Source: Desmodesmus armatus (lineage: Eukaryota; Chlorophyta; Chlorophyceae; Sphaeropleales; Scenedesmaceae). Taken from it: a stretch of 64,000 nt of DNA. The translations under genes were made by a program, and so were the position numbers. Location: NCBI GenBank assembly GCA_007449985.2, contig VIIQ02000555.1:1-64000 (forward strand), read 5' to 3'. Below are positions 1-15,545 of the stretch, in pieces. How positions within the stretch are numbered: position 1 is the first letter of the stretch; each line of letters begins with the position of its first letter. Below the pieces are notes generated by a model, which saw nothing but the letters and a program-made list of their open reading frames with translations, did no database searches and was not told the origin of the DNA.

Positions 1-1810
1 TAGTGGTGCAGCAGGCCACGCCACAGGCAGCGCGCAGGCACAGACAGCAGCAGGCGTACGCGCAGTACAGCAGCCTCAGCAGCAAGCAGCTGCTGCAACC
101 AAGCAGCAGCAGCAGCCGCATGCAGGGCAGCAGGGCAGCGCGCAGCAAGCGCTGCCGCAGCAGCAGCAGCAGCTCCAGCAGCAGCAAAGCCCTGCGCAGC
201 AGCAGCAGCAGCTGGCGTTACAAGCAGGCACAAGCAGCAGTACAAACGGCAGCAGGAGGAGCAGGCTGTAGCAGTTGGTCCCCAGAGGCCAATAGAGCCC
301 CAGTATGCGGGTTTGGCGCGCTTGGCGTGTCTGTTTGACGCAGATCGCCTGGCGTCGCAGACAAAGCTGGGGACATGCGCTCGGTACCAAGCTGCGGGAG
401 GGTGCCATGATCATGTCACGGCACACCCGACTGGGGCACTCATGGTGCAAGGTGAGGATTAGTGGGAATCCATGCTAGGGTCCTGGAGGGCTTTTCCAGG
501 TTTGCTTGTGAGGTTGGCTTGGGAACCGGAAGCAGAGACATGTCTTGTTGCTTGTTCGTGTGTATCTGGGGTGCGCTTGCAGTTGTTCCGCCCGTGCTTG
601 CCCAGTACACAACAACACCCTGTCAACATCACCTGGTTGGCTGCTTTGCAAAGCGGTTACTCAATCTTCGCCATGCCAGCTACTGTGGGGCATTGCTTCA
701 GGCTGCTGTCTGGTGCACCCCATCGCACTCTCTGACATCATTACAGGAGCCTTACCTGACCTGACCTGAGGTGCTGCCTGTACCTGTGCTGCCGCTTGCC
801 GCCTCTTGCTCCTGCTGCAGCTGTCTCCCCTGGCCTAGTGAAGGAGCAGGAGTCCTACCTCCTAGGCAGTGTGTTTGACCCCAGCTTACCCAGGCCCTCA
901 TGTCTCTCTTCATGGACCCCGACTATACCCTAGACCCTCCTTCACAGCAGCAGCAGGCACCACCTGCTGGCCTTTGTGAATGGCTTCAGGCAGGGGCAGC
1001 AGCAGGCGGTGAAGCCAGTTCTGCTGGCAGCAGTCCTGAGGAGGGCGGCGGCTGCTGAGGCATGGCAAGTGGCGGCTGCCGGCGCTGGGTCAGGCGCCTG
1101 AGCAGGATACGCGCTGAGTGGGGTCAGGAGGGCAGTGGTGTTCAAGCAGGTATGTGTGCAGAGTGGGGAGGGAGTGTGGCACGCTGTGTGTGTGTATTGT
1201 GCTGGCAGGGACGGGTGTGGATGCGTGGTGGTGGTGGTCCTGTTTGGTGGAGCGCGGGAGGTGTTGCCAGCGGGTATGCTTCATTGCTGGGCACAACAGC
1301 TGTTGATTAAGGTGGGAGGCATCAAAGATGTCCTTTTGTGCATGATCTGTGCGTGCAGGTGGGTTTTTGACATCAAGACACCACACCAGTTTGCGTGTGG
1401 TGTGTGTGACACTGCCACATGCAGGGCTCTCTGTCAGCATGCTGTGCAAGTACGCCTTCCTGCATAGCATACGCTGTGGCCCCCTTCAACAACCCTGTTG
1501 CCCTATAAACTCATCCGACACAACCTGCCGGCTGCCCTACCCTTCTATCCACATGCAGATGGGTGCTGCTTTCGACTCAGCGCTGCGCTGCTGCGGCTGT
1601 GTGGAGGTCCCACAAGATGCAGACCTTCAGGACCCCATCGTGCAGCGCAGGGTGGTGTTTGAGCGGCGGTATGCAGCAGAAAAGGAGCTCAAGAGGCAGC
1701 TGGAGCAGCTGGGCCTGGACACTTCCAGCATCAGCCTTATGAATGCGGCAGCAGACAAGGCTATGGTGGTCCCTCAGGACCTGCTTTCCTTAGCGAGACC
1801 CCTGGCATAG
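1..1810 (+). CDS. 3' part of an unrecognised multi-exon gene, Gln/Ala-rich
   Basis: The product is not recognised. Positions 4-451 are open in one frame and end at a good GTGAGG donor; the last ~70 residues are non-repetitive (ending ALMVQ). In the neighbouring frame the same DNA reads as a poly-Gln tract (about positions 8-220), so a frame slip may lie near 220-260 and the true frame of the start is uncertain. A second stretch at about 896-1150 has open segments (for example one reading LMSLFMDPDYTLD). The clearest exon is 1559-1810, after a TGCAG acceptor: it starts MGAAFDSALRCCGCVEVPQD, contains a basic helix around ERRYAAEKELKRQLEQLGLD, and ends at a TAG (1808-1810). That helix could form a short coiled coil. 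The gene enters from the left edge. Exon connections are inferred and weak. Confidence 0.35.
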
Positions 1811-3312
1811 GCTGCTGCTGAGGTCAACACCAGGCTGTGTGGGCTATGTTGCAGTTGAATTTTTTACGTGTGTGGTGTGTGTAGGCGACAGGCGACAGGT
1901 GGGCTGTGTTGCAGGTGCAGCAGGTGTTGGTGTTTGTAGTCACGGGTGCCAAAGCGGCTTGCAGGGCTGATCAGTAGCAGCACCTGCTGTGTGGGTGTGG
2001 GTTGCAGGGGTTGGTGTGTGGGTGGTTTGTTGCAGGCCCGATACATTATCGATTAATCGTGCTTTGGACTGAAGCATGTGTCAGATGCAATGGCAGCGGT
2101 GATTTTTTGAGCAGGATCAATGGTGGGACTGCTTTAGTAGCAGTGCCTACCATGTGCAATGCCGTCTTGACTGAGAATCATCATGTGGATGTAAGCGTGT
2201 TTCTTTGACAATGCTGGTGTATGAACACCACACTACACATCTTGTGGTGCAGGCCTGTGACATGTCTGCAAGCTCAGCAGGCTAGAAGGATACACAAACA
2301 ATGGCATTTGTATTGCTTCACCAGTTGCAGTGATCATAACAGTGTTATAATCAGCCCTTCAGGCGAGCCTGATGTTATTCCAGGCTATGATCGTCTCAAC
2401 TTCGTGCAGACTGGTCAAACCTTTTCACAAAGCCTGCCTCCATGCTGGTGCCCGTACTTGATTATACCTATACTAACACCGATATTACAGGCTGATAGGA
2501 GGCCAGCCATGTTCTCTGATGCTCACAAGCCCCCCTCTCATTGTTTTCTGAAGGAAACACGCGTCGGTTGTATCGTCTGCAGTTGTGACCCAAAGGGCAT
2601 CGATGGACGTCAAATGCTCCGTTTTGGATACCTTTTTGTCAAACAAATGACTCATGCTCACCTGATCATGCAAGGTATCCCACGCCGCTAGTGCAGAAGC
2701 GCGAAAACAGGCATAGTACCACGCCTGTTTGATACAGCTGCTGAAATTGTTTCAGATTCTACATTAATCATATTGGACTCGTCCACTTCTTGCAGGCAGG
2801 CCCAGTCGCCCATGATCGTTGGGTCAAACCCCGATTCCGCAAGTTAGTAGCCGACCCCTTGCGCGCATATAGGCAAGGTACTGAGCATCACCAAAGCACC
2901 ACAAGGCAGTCCATCGCTTCAATACTTAGCTGACTTTGGCGGACAAGCCCAACGCCCCCGCAGTTCTTTGTGAGTGAACGCTGCCTTCATTCCATTCAGT
3001 TGGACCAGCCGCGCTGCCTTCTACTGATACAGCGACGCAGCTTGATTATTACTTTGAATTCATCGAATGCTTGCTTTTGCATTTGTGCTTCAGCCATGCC
3101 GACAGCAGCAGCAGCAGAACAATGCGCGACTGTTCTTCCCGACACCAGCATTTGCTGCCTTCCATATCACTTAACTATTTGAATGACACAAACATATATG
3201 CATCATAACGCGTGAGATAACCTGTTTTGGCATCGAAGCAAAGCTGTTCTCAACCAACCAACCAACGAGCGCGCGCATTCTTCTTTTGCTGCCTTCAGGA
3301 GCGAAGGACAAG
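1811..3312. other. Intergenic, no gene seen; 3' flank and upstream region of S1
   Basis: I see no convincing exon here. The stretch 1870-2030 is TG-rich with repeats of a GTGTGGGT-like word. The last few hundred bases before 3313 must hold the promoter of S1, but I found no clear TATA box. Confidence 0.5.
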
Positions 3313-4144
3313 ATGGCACGTCTCCAGTTTGCAGTCGTGGCCATTGCTTTGTTTGGACTTCTGGCAGTTGCTACTGCAGGTGCGAAACAGCAGCAGCGAT
3401 GATGGGCCCTGGCTCAACTGGCTGGCAGCAGCTCATCAGCGACTGGCTGGCCACCTGTCTGCCTGAGATACACATGAAATGCGGAATGAGTTTCAGCCTG
3501 CAGCATACGCAGTGGCAGCCTCTCTGACCTGTTGCTGCCCAATCCTGTCATGACAGCTGATCAGCTGTGTGATAAGGTAGCAGCTGCAGCCAGCACAACA
3601 TCAGCCAGCATCAAGCATCCATGCATCACTGACTGGACAGACTGATACAGTAGCAGCACTGCCTGACATACTGCTTCCTCATATCTTCCTGCATACAGTA
3701 GCAGCACTGCTTGACATACTGCTTCCCCATTTCTTCCTGCATACAGTAGCAGCACTGCTTGACATACTGCTTCCCCATCTCTTCCTGCATTGCAGAGTCG
3801 CAAGCCAGCCGTGAGCTGCAGGGTTGGGACTGGCCCAACGTGCGTGTGACCACCCCGTCGGCAAGGTCAACGTGCGCCCATATGCCTGGAACGTGCAGAA
3901 CTTTGTCGGTGGCAACTGGATCATGCCCCAGTGGTGGATTTCTGGCTTCCCTGAGGCCACTGGCAAGAGCGGCGGCAGGCGTCTGCTCGGCTGGGACTGG
4001 CCCAACGTGCGTGTGACCACCCCCATCGGCAAGGTCAACGTGCGCCCATACGCCTGGAACGTGCAGAACATTGTCGGCGCCAACTGGATCATGCCCCAGT
4101 GGTGGGTGTCAGGCTTCCCTGAGGCCACCGGCAAGGGCAACTAA
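3313..4144 (+). CDS. S1: secreted two-repeat protein with Arg-x-Leu junction motif
   Basis: Two exons, 3313-3379 and 3796-4144, joined in phase 1. Exon 1 is a signal peptide (MARLQFAVVAIALFGLLAVATA). Exon 2 begins ESQASRELQ and continues with two copies of a 56-residue unit. The units start GWDWPNVRVTTP and contain VNVRPYAWNVQN and NWIMPQWW; the second is preceded by GGRRLLG. The copies differ at only a few residues. Copy 1 lacks one C at 3853-3856 compared with copy 2 (4 C versus 5), which breaks the frame; the rest of the copy is intact, so I read this as a sequencing slip. The protein is rich in Trp, Val and Asn and has no GPI-type tail, so it is probably released. I do not recognise the family. 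RELQ and RRLL match the motif found after the signal peptide in ten other genes here. Confidence 0.75.
3645..3788 (+). repeat. 48-bp tandem repeat, three copies, in the S1 intron
   Basis: Copies start at 3645, 3693 and 3741 and differ at a few bases. The array runs up to the splice acceptor of S1 exon 2. Because 48 is a multiple of three, it stays open in several frames and gives spurious Cys/Val/Leu-rich ORFs on the minus strand. Confidence 0.9.
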
Positions 4145-7283
<3,139 letters not shown>

Positions 7284-9104
7284 ATGGTGAAGGCATTTGT
7301 TGCCATCGTGGCAGTGTGCGCCCTTGTTGGCGTGGTTTCAGCAGCAGGTGAGGAACGCCTCACACTGTGCAGCACATGTCTTGCGCACCAGTCAACTGGC
7401 AGGGGCAACTGTCCATGCTGCTGCTGTAGCACCCCACATTGGCATAGCTTTCGCCGTAAATATATGCAAGATTCCTACAAGCAAACAAACTCATGTCTAG
7501 CTGCACATAATCAGAATGCATGCAGCACTGGCATCATGCAACAGCAGCCAAGCCTCCTGAGGTGCCCTCATGAGGGCCCTGACAATGCCCCCACCCTGGC
7601 AATTCCTAACCAGTCTGTATGCCTGCTTTCTATGTCTTACAACCCACTGCTCCACACCACAGAGAAGCGTCAGCTGCTTCAGTCACAATTCCTGGGCTAC
7701 CGCCAGCGCTTCAATGTGGAAGCCCCACAGGCGTCCCGCTTCAACGCAGGCTTTGCCACAGCTGCTAGCGGCCCAGCAGAGCTCAGGGACAGGACAGCTT
7801 TCACAGGCCCTAGCCCACCCAGTGCCGCCTTCGGTGTGAACCCATGGGCGGCTTCGCCGAATGGAAGGACACTGCCAGATATGACGCTACCCTTCCCCGC
7901 TACAGTGCTGTGGGCCGGGCCAGCCAGGCCAACACATGGGCCGCTGACCTGTCAGCTGGCACTAAGATCATCCCTGACCTCCAGTCCAGCACCAAGATCC
8001 GCCCTACAGTGCCCCTGACCTTCCCAGTCTTTGGCTTTGGCGGCACTGTGCTGCCCACACCCACCTACCGGGCTGTGGTCAACCCTGCTGAGGGTGTGCT
8101 GGGTGCCCCAACCACCCCAGCACCAGCCGCTGACGCCCCTAAGAAGACAGGCCGCAGGTAAGCACAACAGGATGCTACAACAGCAGCCCCAGCAATACCT
8201 TGTAGACACTGTCAGCATCACCTGCTTACAGACTTGGTTAACTTAGCATGAAGTGTTTTGTTGGTGTTTTGTTTTTTGACACAGCATGGTGCTGCCTACA
8301 ACTCCAGCCAGATACAACACTCTCAACATACAGGACGTCAACAGCACAGCACGCAGTCAGCAACTTTCTAGACCCGCTGCACTAGTTCCGCTTGAGCATC
8401 GCCTCTGCCGCCTGTGTCCTGCCCGATTCAGCAGTTTGTGGCAGGCATGCCTACAAGCCAAGCACTCAGTACAGCACAACACCACAGCCGAGCAGGCATA
8501 TAGCAGCAAACCTGGCCAAGCATCTTGCAGCTTTTTCACACGCCCTACACTACCACCCAGCGCCTCACCCCTTGCCTGCCCCGCCCTGTTGCTGCTGCTC
8601 CCGCCCACCAGGCTGATGAACTACGGCTACAAGGATGCCATCACCGCCCGCGCCCCCAGCGCCCCCCGCTTCGACTACTACGTCCGCCCCCCTCCGGCTG
8701 TCGCTGCCAGTGACACAGCCATCCGCATGGACCAGGTCAACCTCGACGGCGGCTACAAGATCCCCGACAACTTGGTGTCTGTGACCGGCAAGACCAACGC
8801 AGTGTTCGGCCCCCAGCGCCCCTTCCCTGTCAGCGGCAAGGGCGCCTGGACTGTGGTCAACCTCAGCCGTGGCCCTAGCACAATCACCAACCAGAATGAC
8901 GCGCTCATCAATTGGGGCTCCGGTGGTGCAAACCTGAACAACGGCAACCCTCTGGCGGCGACCTACAGCAGCGGTGTCGTGGCGCCCAACAGGAACTTCT
9001 ACAGTGGCTTCAACCTCAGGCCCCAGCTAGGCGACAGGCCTGATGGCTTTGTTGAGAGGACCACAGCCACCAACATCCCTCTGCCTGGTGTCGGCAAGAA
9101 GTAA
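7284..9104 (+). CDS. S2: secreted two-domain protein, unknown family
   Basis: Three exons: 7284-7347, 7663-8157 and 8612-9104 (phases 1 and 2). Exon 1 encodes a signal peptide, MVKAFVAIVAVCALVGVVSAA. Exon 2 starts EKRQLLQSQFLGYRQRFNVE, giving the RQLLQ motif right after the signal. It is interrupted at CCC 7841-7843, where one extra C restores the frame from FGVNP into MGGFAEWKDTARYD. Exon 2 ends KKTGRR and exon 3 starts LMNYGYKD, so the junction reads GRRLM. The halves share a weak pattern (APQASRFN versus APSAPRFD; VFGFGG versus VFGPQR), suggesting an old internal duplication. The second half is rich in Asn, Gly and Pro and ends LPGVGKK at a TAA. There is no hydrophobic tail. I do not recognise the family. 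About 350 residues if the frame slip is an error. Confidence 0.7.
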
Positions 9105-12100
9105 ATGCAGGTGCAATGCGGTGTCAATGTGAACTGTCTGGCAGGACTGCTGTTGACATATGTGCTGCTGTTCATCTGAGTGTGCAGTAGCGTCAGCAGC
9201 TGGCTCTGTGCCAAGGGTCTCTACTTGTGAGGGCTCAGCATGTTGCGTTTCCTGCAGGCATGTGTGACATGCACACTGCTGTGCTGAGCGTGCTTCTACA
9301 GTACCACACGCATAGGCCTTGAGGTCTGGTGGTTTTGGTTCTTTCATGCAGCTGTACTGAGGATTGCCGACTGTGCAAGCAATGTGCGCAGCTACCATGT
9401 GCACGGTGTCGAGGAATAATCACTGGGGCAGCAGCAGCTTTGGCTCTATAGCATGGCAATCTGCTCCAGCACTTGCCATGCGGCCATCAAGTCAGCTGCT
9501 TCCCTTAGTGCTGCTGTGGTAGTGAACAACTACCGTGGCTTGCCGCATTATTTTCATGCTGTCTGTTGTTCTGCTGCACACTGCTTGCTGATGCTTACGG
9601 GTGAGGGCGGGCATGCGGGGCCTGTGTTTTTAGGGGCAGCATGCTGGGAAGCTATGCTTTCTATACCCATGCCTTCCCATCACCTTATTCGTGGCTTACT
9701 GGTCATCACCTGTACGATGGGGAGGGGCGGGGAGGGAGGGAGTGAGGGAGGGAGGGAAGGGACTCCAGCCGTTGTGGCTGGTGGCGTATATCTGGGTCAT
9801 TCGAGAGGCTGTGTAACTGTGATCGTGACTGCGTGCACTGGCCAAGACTGCTTTGCTCAACTGTGGTGCAGTACAGTATTGCATAGAAGCAGGAACAGCA
9901 ATACCAGCATTCAGGGTTGGTATGAGTGCCTTGCAGACGGGCTCAACCTGCAGCAGTTCAAGCATGCACAGCAAACTTTGCATTGTGCAACAAGTGACAA
10001 GGCTTGCCATCCAGCCATACGCGCCTCTTCTGTGACAGACGCAAACACTCAGTGGCGCTTGAGCAGTTGCCTGATGGCCAGCCATTGCTTCAAAGAGAGA
10101 GAGCCTTGGCTTGTAGTGCCCAAATGTCAACCAGCCTGAGCCCACTCACTGTAGGCAGGAAAAACAGTGCATTTCAGTGTATCCTTTCCGTTATCACCCT
10201 GCAAGATGCCAGTCAAACTGTCATGAGACACAATGCCCCGTTTACTGTGCATCACAGGCATCACTGTCAGCAACCTGGCAGCGATTCAGCGAACACCTTG
10301 CTCAACTGGGGTTGCTGACTAACCTGCAGGAGCTGTCCTTCAGCGCCAGCAGCAGTGCCCCAATAGGCCCCAGGACTGGCCCAAGATCTTACAGGACTAG
10401 CAGTTTCCTGCCTTCCCTGCAACTTTCACAAGGCTTTTGCTGTTGTCCACAACAGAGCCTCCAGTACTGTCCCTGGTTCCCACAAGGCTGCATGACTGCA
10501 GGATAGAGGCAGGGTGTGCTGTCGGGGCCCTGGCATATTGTGGCGACACAATTCAAACTTTGTAGAAACTGACACTCGGTCTCCCGCCCTTTGGTCATAA
10601 GCCATGCAGAGCAGCTAAATGGTGTAGGTGCAGTGGCTGTGCACAGGGCAGTGACAGTAGACCAGCAGCTGCAGTTGGCATTCCACTTGGAAAGATGGCT
10701 GCGCAGGGCTTGCGGAATAATTGCCAGTAGTCCAGCACAGTCAGCAGCTGGCAGGACAGAAGAGCACTATAGCTCGGCAGTGCAGGAAAGTTCCATCTGC
10801 AGAGGCACCTGACAGCACAGAAGGAGCTTGTGGCACAGCAGGCAGCAGATAATGTTGCGCTGCAGGAGCAACTGTCAGCACAGCAGCAGGTTGCGGCGGA
10901 GCAGGCTGCACAGATGCCAAGCTGATGCAGGCGTTGCGGTCCCAGCTACCACAGCTGCTGCAGCAGCGCTTTAGAGAGGGTGCATGCAGGGCAATAGCTT
11001 GTCCATGTTGCATGCTGGCTATGTGTGCTGTGGGTGCTGCTGTGGGTTGAGGGGTGAGTCCCCCTCCCCTCCTCCCCCCCGCCCCCCCCCCCCCCCCCCG
11101 CTGAGAGCTCTGCGGGGTTGCTGCATGATGTGTGTGCACAGCCTGCACGTGTGCGGTGCTGCTTGTTGTCAAGGGGTGGATGTACTGTGTTTGCTTAGTG
11201 AGGTGAATGAAGCTGCATTCCAGTATGGACGCCAGCCCATGAGCTGCATTGTCTGTCATGCATGTGAAAAGCAGCTGTGCTGGGCATCTTGCAGGGGTAC
11301 ATTCACGATGCGGTGGGAAAGGCAGCAACATGACACGTTATCAATACTTGATGAGCTTGCACAGCATGCTCAGTTCACCCCTGGTCCTGTCCTCGTACTG
11401 TCAGCAACAAACGTGCACATCACTGCTGCAGATCGTCTAGCTGTCACTGCCAAAGGTTCAGATGATTCAGATACTGCTGAAAGTACCTCGCACTTTGACG
11501 TGTGGGTGCATGCTGCACAAGTGAATATACTACATGCAGGTTCGCAAGCATGCACTGCAAAGCCACCCTTCAGCCAGTTGCTGGTCAGCAGTCACTGAGT
11601 GGGTTGACTGCTTGAGAGGGCAAGGGGCCAGGTATCAAACATGAACTGGTCCGATGATTGTTTCAAAGTAATAGAAACATGTATGGTGGACAGGGACTGA
11701 GTTCCACTATTGCCACCGTCGTTGGAGCTATAACGCTTCAATCTTGAACATACTTGGCCTCAGGCGCCGATCAGCACTCTAGAAACAATCGCTTTCACTA
11801 TGAATGCATTGTGTAGCGCTTTACATGGACCAGGTACTGCTAGCCGAGATTCTGAAGTTGGTTGGCGGGTAGACTATTCAGCGCAGCTGAAGACATCACA
11901 GCCAATATTGCCATATTAGTGTAAGCAATAATGTAAGAATGCCTTGTTGCGGACTATTCCGCGTCATATGGTCCCAGGTCCCTTTCGTTAACCGCGCGTC
12001 TGCTCAGCTTCCCTCCCTTCCCTAGTACTAGAGCTCAGTCTGCCCGCTGTGAAGCCACCCACCCCAGCTTACGTGCCAAAACACACATTCACCCAGAGTG

Positions 12101-12473
12101 CGAGGGCTACAAGCAGCCACATCGCCCACTCTCAGGTGCGACCACAATCAGCGACTGCGGTAGTTGACATTGCCGCATAGTGCAACCAAGGAAACCTTCA
12201 AAAGCATTATATTATGTGACACATATTGTTGTCATTCATGAATTTACGATCAGCGTCGACCTGCTTTGCACAGAAGGTTGCTCGAGACATGACCTGCATC
12301 AGTGTCCCGCTGCCATTCTGCTGATATCGCACTTCAGTAAACTCATGAAGTTTACACTTTAATATACACAACGGTTGATCATGATGCGGTCGCCTATTGA
12401 CGTTCTTGTGTCTGTTTGGCGCCCGTTGTTGCAGGGACTGACACCAACAGCTCGTGTATTCAGCTCAAGCAAA
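9105..12473. other. Intergenic, about 3.4 kb, possible gene fragments only
   Basis: No complete gene seen. At 10784-10978 a Gln/Ala/Glu-rich stretch (reading LTAQKELVAQQAADN, then after a frame change KLMQALRSQLPQLLQQRF) looks like a piece of coiled coil and may be an exon remnant. At 11299-11598 one frame is open with mixed composition but no recognised domain. A purine-rich G tract lies at 9718-9760 and a C run of about 18 near 11083-11099. The last 120 bp before 12474 should contain the S3 promoter and leader; a TTTAATATACA word at about 12358-12368 is a possible TATA element. Confidence 0.4.
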
Positions 12474-13460
12474 ATGAAGAGCACCCAGGTGTTTGTTTTG
12501 CTGGCACTGGTGGGAGCAGTCGCCGCAGCTTCTAATGGTGAGGCCTTCTTCAAGCGATCAACTTCATGGCTACCAGCAGCAGCGCAGCAGCAACAGGCCT
12601 CCACCATGCAGTTTCATTGTGGTGTGCTATCTATGTTCTTAACCACAGCTGCAGGGTGTTCACCTGTCCAGTGCAGTATTCAGTCATGCATTGCTGCAAG
12701 CATCTTTGATGGGAAGTGTTCATGCATTGTCTACTGCAAGGCCATGGGGTCTCCCTGCCAAACCCACATGCAGCCATGGTCAGCAACTTGTTTGTGCAAG
12801 CAGCTGCCACGTTCCATTCTGCATGATGTCGAGCATGTTTGACAACCGCCCTACTGTGCCTGGCTGCTGGTGTCCTTGCCTGCAGCCCGTGACTTGAAGC
12901 AGTTCCCCACCGTCTATGTGGACTCCCCCAAGAGCCTGCCCAACATTGCCACACCCACCGGCAAGTTCGCGTACAAGGACGGCGTTGGTGCCTTCCAGGG
13001 ATGGAGCGGCGGTCTGGAGCTCCCCAAGGTCATTGACCTTGGTGGTGTGCGCGTGACCCGCCCCATCCTGCGTGGCCGTAAGCTGCAGCAGTTCCCCACC
13101 GTCTATGTGGACTCCCCCAAGAGCCTGCCCAACATTGCCACACCCACCGGCAAGTTCGCCTACAAGGACGGCGTTGGTGCCTTCCAGGGATGGAGCGGCG
13201 GTCTGGAGCTCCCCAAGGTCATTGACCTTGGTGGTGTGCGCGTGACCCGCCCCATCCTGCGTGGCCGTAAGCTGCAGCAGTTCCCCACCGTCTATGTGGA
13301 CTCCCCCAAGAGCCTGCCCAACATTGCCACACCCACCGGCAAGTTCGCGTACAAGGACGGCGTTGGTGCCTTCCAGGGATGGAGCGGCGGTCTGGAGCTC
13401 CCCAAGGTCATTGACCTCGGTGGTGTGCGCGTGACCCGCCCCATCCTGCGTGGACACTAA
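12474..13460 (+). CDS. S3: secreted polyprotein-like protein, three identical 63-residue repeats
   Basis: Two exons, 12474-12537 and 12886-13460, phase 1, 212 residues. Exon 1 is the signal peptide MKSTQVFVLLALVGAVAAA. Exon 2 begins ARDLKQFPTVYVDSP and then repeats a 189-bp (63-codon) unit three times, starting at 12901, 13090 and 13279. Units differ by only two or three silent bases. Each unit ends VTRPILRGRKLQ, so the next copy starts QFPTVYV; the last ends LRGH. Cleavage at the Arg-x-Leu sites would release three near-identical peptides of about 60 residues. That is inference; the repeat and motif are directly visible. The silent-only differences suggest recent duplication or gene conversion under selection. 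No membrane segment, no Cys in the repeats, family unknown. Confidence 0.85.
12901..13457 (+). repeat. 189-bp coding tandem repeat, three copies
   Basis: Period 189 bp, copies at 12901, 13090 and 13279. The differences I found are silent, for example GCG/GCC in one Ala codon and CTT/CTC in one Leu codon. Confidence 0.95.
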
Positions 13461-15545
13461 AGAACAGGAGACATGTCGCTTTAGCACTGCAGCCTGCATT
13501 GTCCGCAATACTGCTGCATTGCTGGGTGGCTTGGTGGCTGCAGCTGCTTGCATTTGCTCTCATGCATATGTGTATTAGTACTGCAGGAGTGGTGTGCAAC
13601 TAAGCAGCCTTGCTGTCCTTTTCTTTCAGTGTTTCCGTGCTACTACCGAGTTCAATTTTTCTTGCAAGCTCCTTTCTGCTTTCATGCCGCACGCTTGGTC
13701 ATACCAGGCTGCCTGTTGACAGCATTTGCAGCAGTGTTGTGTGTTGTCATTGGCAGCTAGTGTGAGCAGCTAGGCAGCTGTCTGCACTGCTGCTGACTGG
13801 ACACCAGGGTCTGCCGCTGTGTTGCTCAGGTGCCTGCCTTCCTGCTGTTGACAGTGGTCAGCGCAGGCTAGGGAGCCTTGTGTTGTGAGCATGCCAACCT
13901 GCACAGCAATGTGCGGGGAAATTTACTGCTGCTGGGGTTGAGCTGATGCATGCCGGTCTGCTCATGTCATATCAATGGCTTTTTGATATCGCTGGGGTTG
14001 CACAATAAGCCATTACCACTGTGCTGCCACATGTGCAGCTGCAGGATATGTGCTGCACTTTTTGGCTTTGTGACGCTGGCAATTGTGGGCTCGTGTAACA
14101 TCGACCTGCGCTTGCATGCCTGGTTCAGCAGCACACATCAGGCACATAAGACGCACATGTGCACAGCCTGTACAGCCTGTACAGCCTTGCCCTATCAGCA
14201 CAAATACAGCAGCAGCTGGCCAACCAGCTGTGGAAGCTTTGTGCCGGGAGACTTGTCAGCAGTGCATGCTTATTGTCATGGTTTCCCACGCCTTGCACAG
14301 GGGTTGGGCCTCTTCACAGTACACAGAAGGCTTTCACTATTCCTCTTCACAACTTTCGCAACGGACTTTGTACCTGCGTATGTTGCAGCGTCCCTCCCAG
14401 TGCTCTAAACAACTTGGCTTAGGTTGTTTCCACAGACAGCATGCTGCAAGTTTCTGGCCCATGAGTAAGCCCTGCAGCGCTAGCCAGTGGTCATGATAGG
14501 ACTGTTGCTCAACTTGCCACAAAAATACAAAGTGGCTGAACCTTGTGGGCTAGTGATTTGCACTAAGCAGATGTAACCTGTATGTGCAGGACTTATGGCA
14601 CCCCCTTCAACCTGAAGCACAGCTGTCACACCCACAACCCACCATGTCTGCTAAGGATCCCTGATCCCTAGGCCTTGCGTCCACCGCAGCACTGTCAGGA
14701 TATGCCTGCATTCTGATGGTGCATATGATTGGTGAACATGAGTTACATACACGGCATGGCTGAAGGCTTTGCCACCAGTGTATGGTAGGTACTCTACGGT
14801 GATCACTGACTGTATGGTTGAAACCCCTCCTCAACAGGCAGCCCGCCATCACGCCGTTCCAGTCAGGTACTCAACTCTGTGTGAGTTCACAGCCCTCGTA
14901 ACCTAGCTACTGAGCTCGCCACCTTGAGGCGAGCAAAACCCTGCATTCAATTGCATGACTTGGTATTGCAAGGCGTAACCAGGAGGAAGCAAACACGGAA
15001 GCAAGAAGTAGCATTCTGTATCATGGTTGGCTTTGGCACGCTTGGCTCGATTTTCCCGACACAAGTCAACACATCAACATAAAAGACCCTCCTTGGCATT
15101 TTTCTTCCCGGCAGCAGCTTAGCAAGCCATATGTTGTTCGTGAAGCCCACAAAAAGGACGGGTTGCTGGCAAACATCAGCACGCTGAGGCATAGAAACGG
15201 GCCTTGCTGCTCAACAGCAGCATGGCACATGTCAGCCCCATCTTTCAGGTATGGTGCTGACCTCATACAGTCCATAAAGGAGATCTATGCACAACGGCTA
15301 CCGATTTTATGGCTGATCACACAGAGCCGGGCCCCAGCATGAACTGATGGAGTACAAACGCTGTTGCTGTTGCTGTTGCACAGTCCTTCAACAGTGGCCC
15401 CCACAACGATCAGTACCAAAGGGATGCCTGGCTGCAACTGCAGAGCAGTCTTTCCAGGTGCGTGTGATTTGAAGCCGTGATTGGCTCCATAGTATTTGTG
15501 CCTGCATGAGCAACCACAATCATCCGGACCCCCATCTGCATGCAG
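13461..15545. other. Intergenic, about 2.1 kb, no gene seen; should include the missing 5' exons of SCAPER
   Basis: No exon can be supported. The first exon(s) of the SCAPER homologue must lie here or further upstream, because its first visible exon starts inside the conserved N-terminal domain. A 7-bp stem hairpin (GCTCGCC/GGCGAGC) lies near 14918-14938. Confidence 0.4.

Noticed and set aside
3561..3853. Minus-strand ORFs with a 16-residue repeat, possibly CRISPR-like
   Set aside because: They are the 48-bp intron repeat of S1; no spacers, period is a multiple of three, eukaryotic setting.
9453..10145. Overlapping ORFs of 149-228 residues on both strands
   Set aside because: Composition is random-like, no domain, no signal peptide, no convincing splice context.
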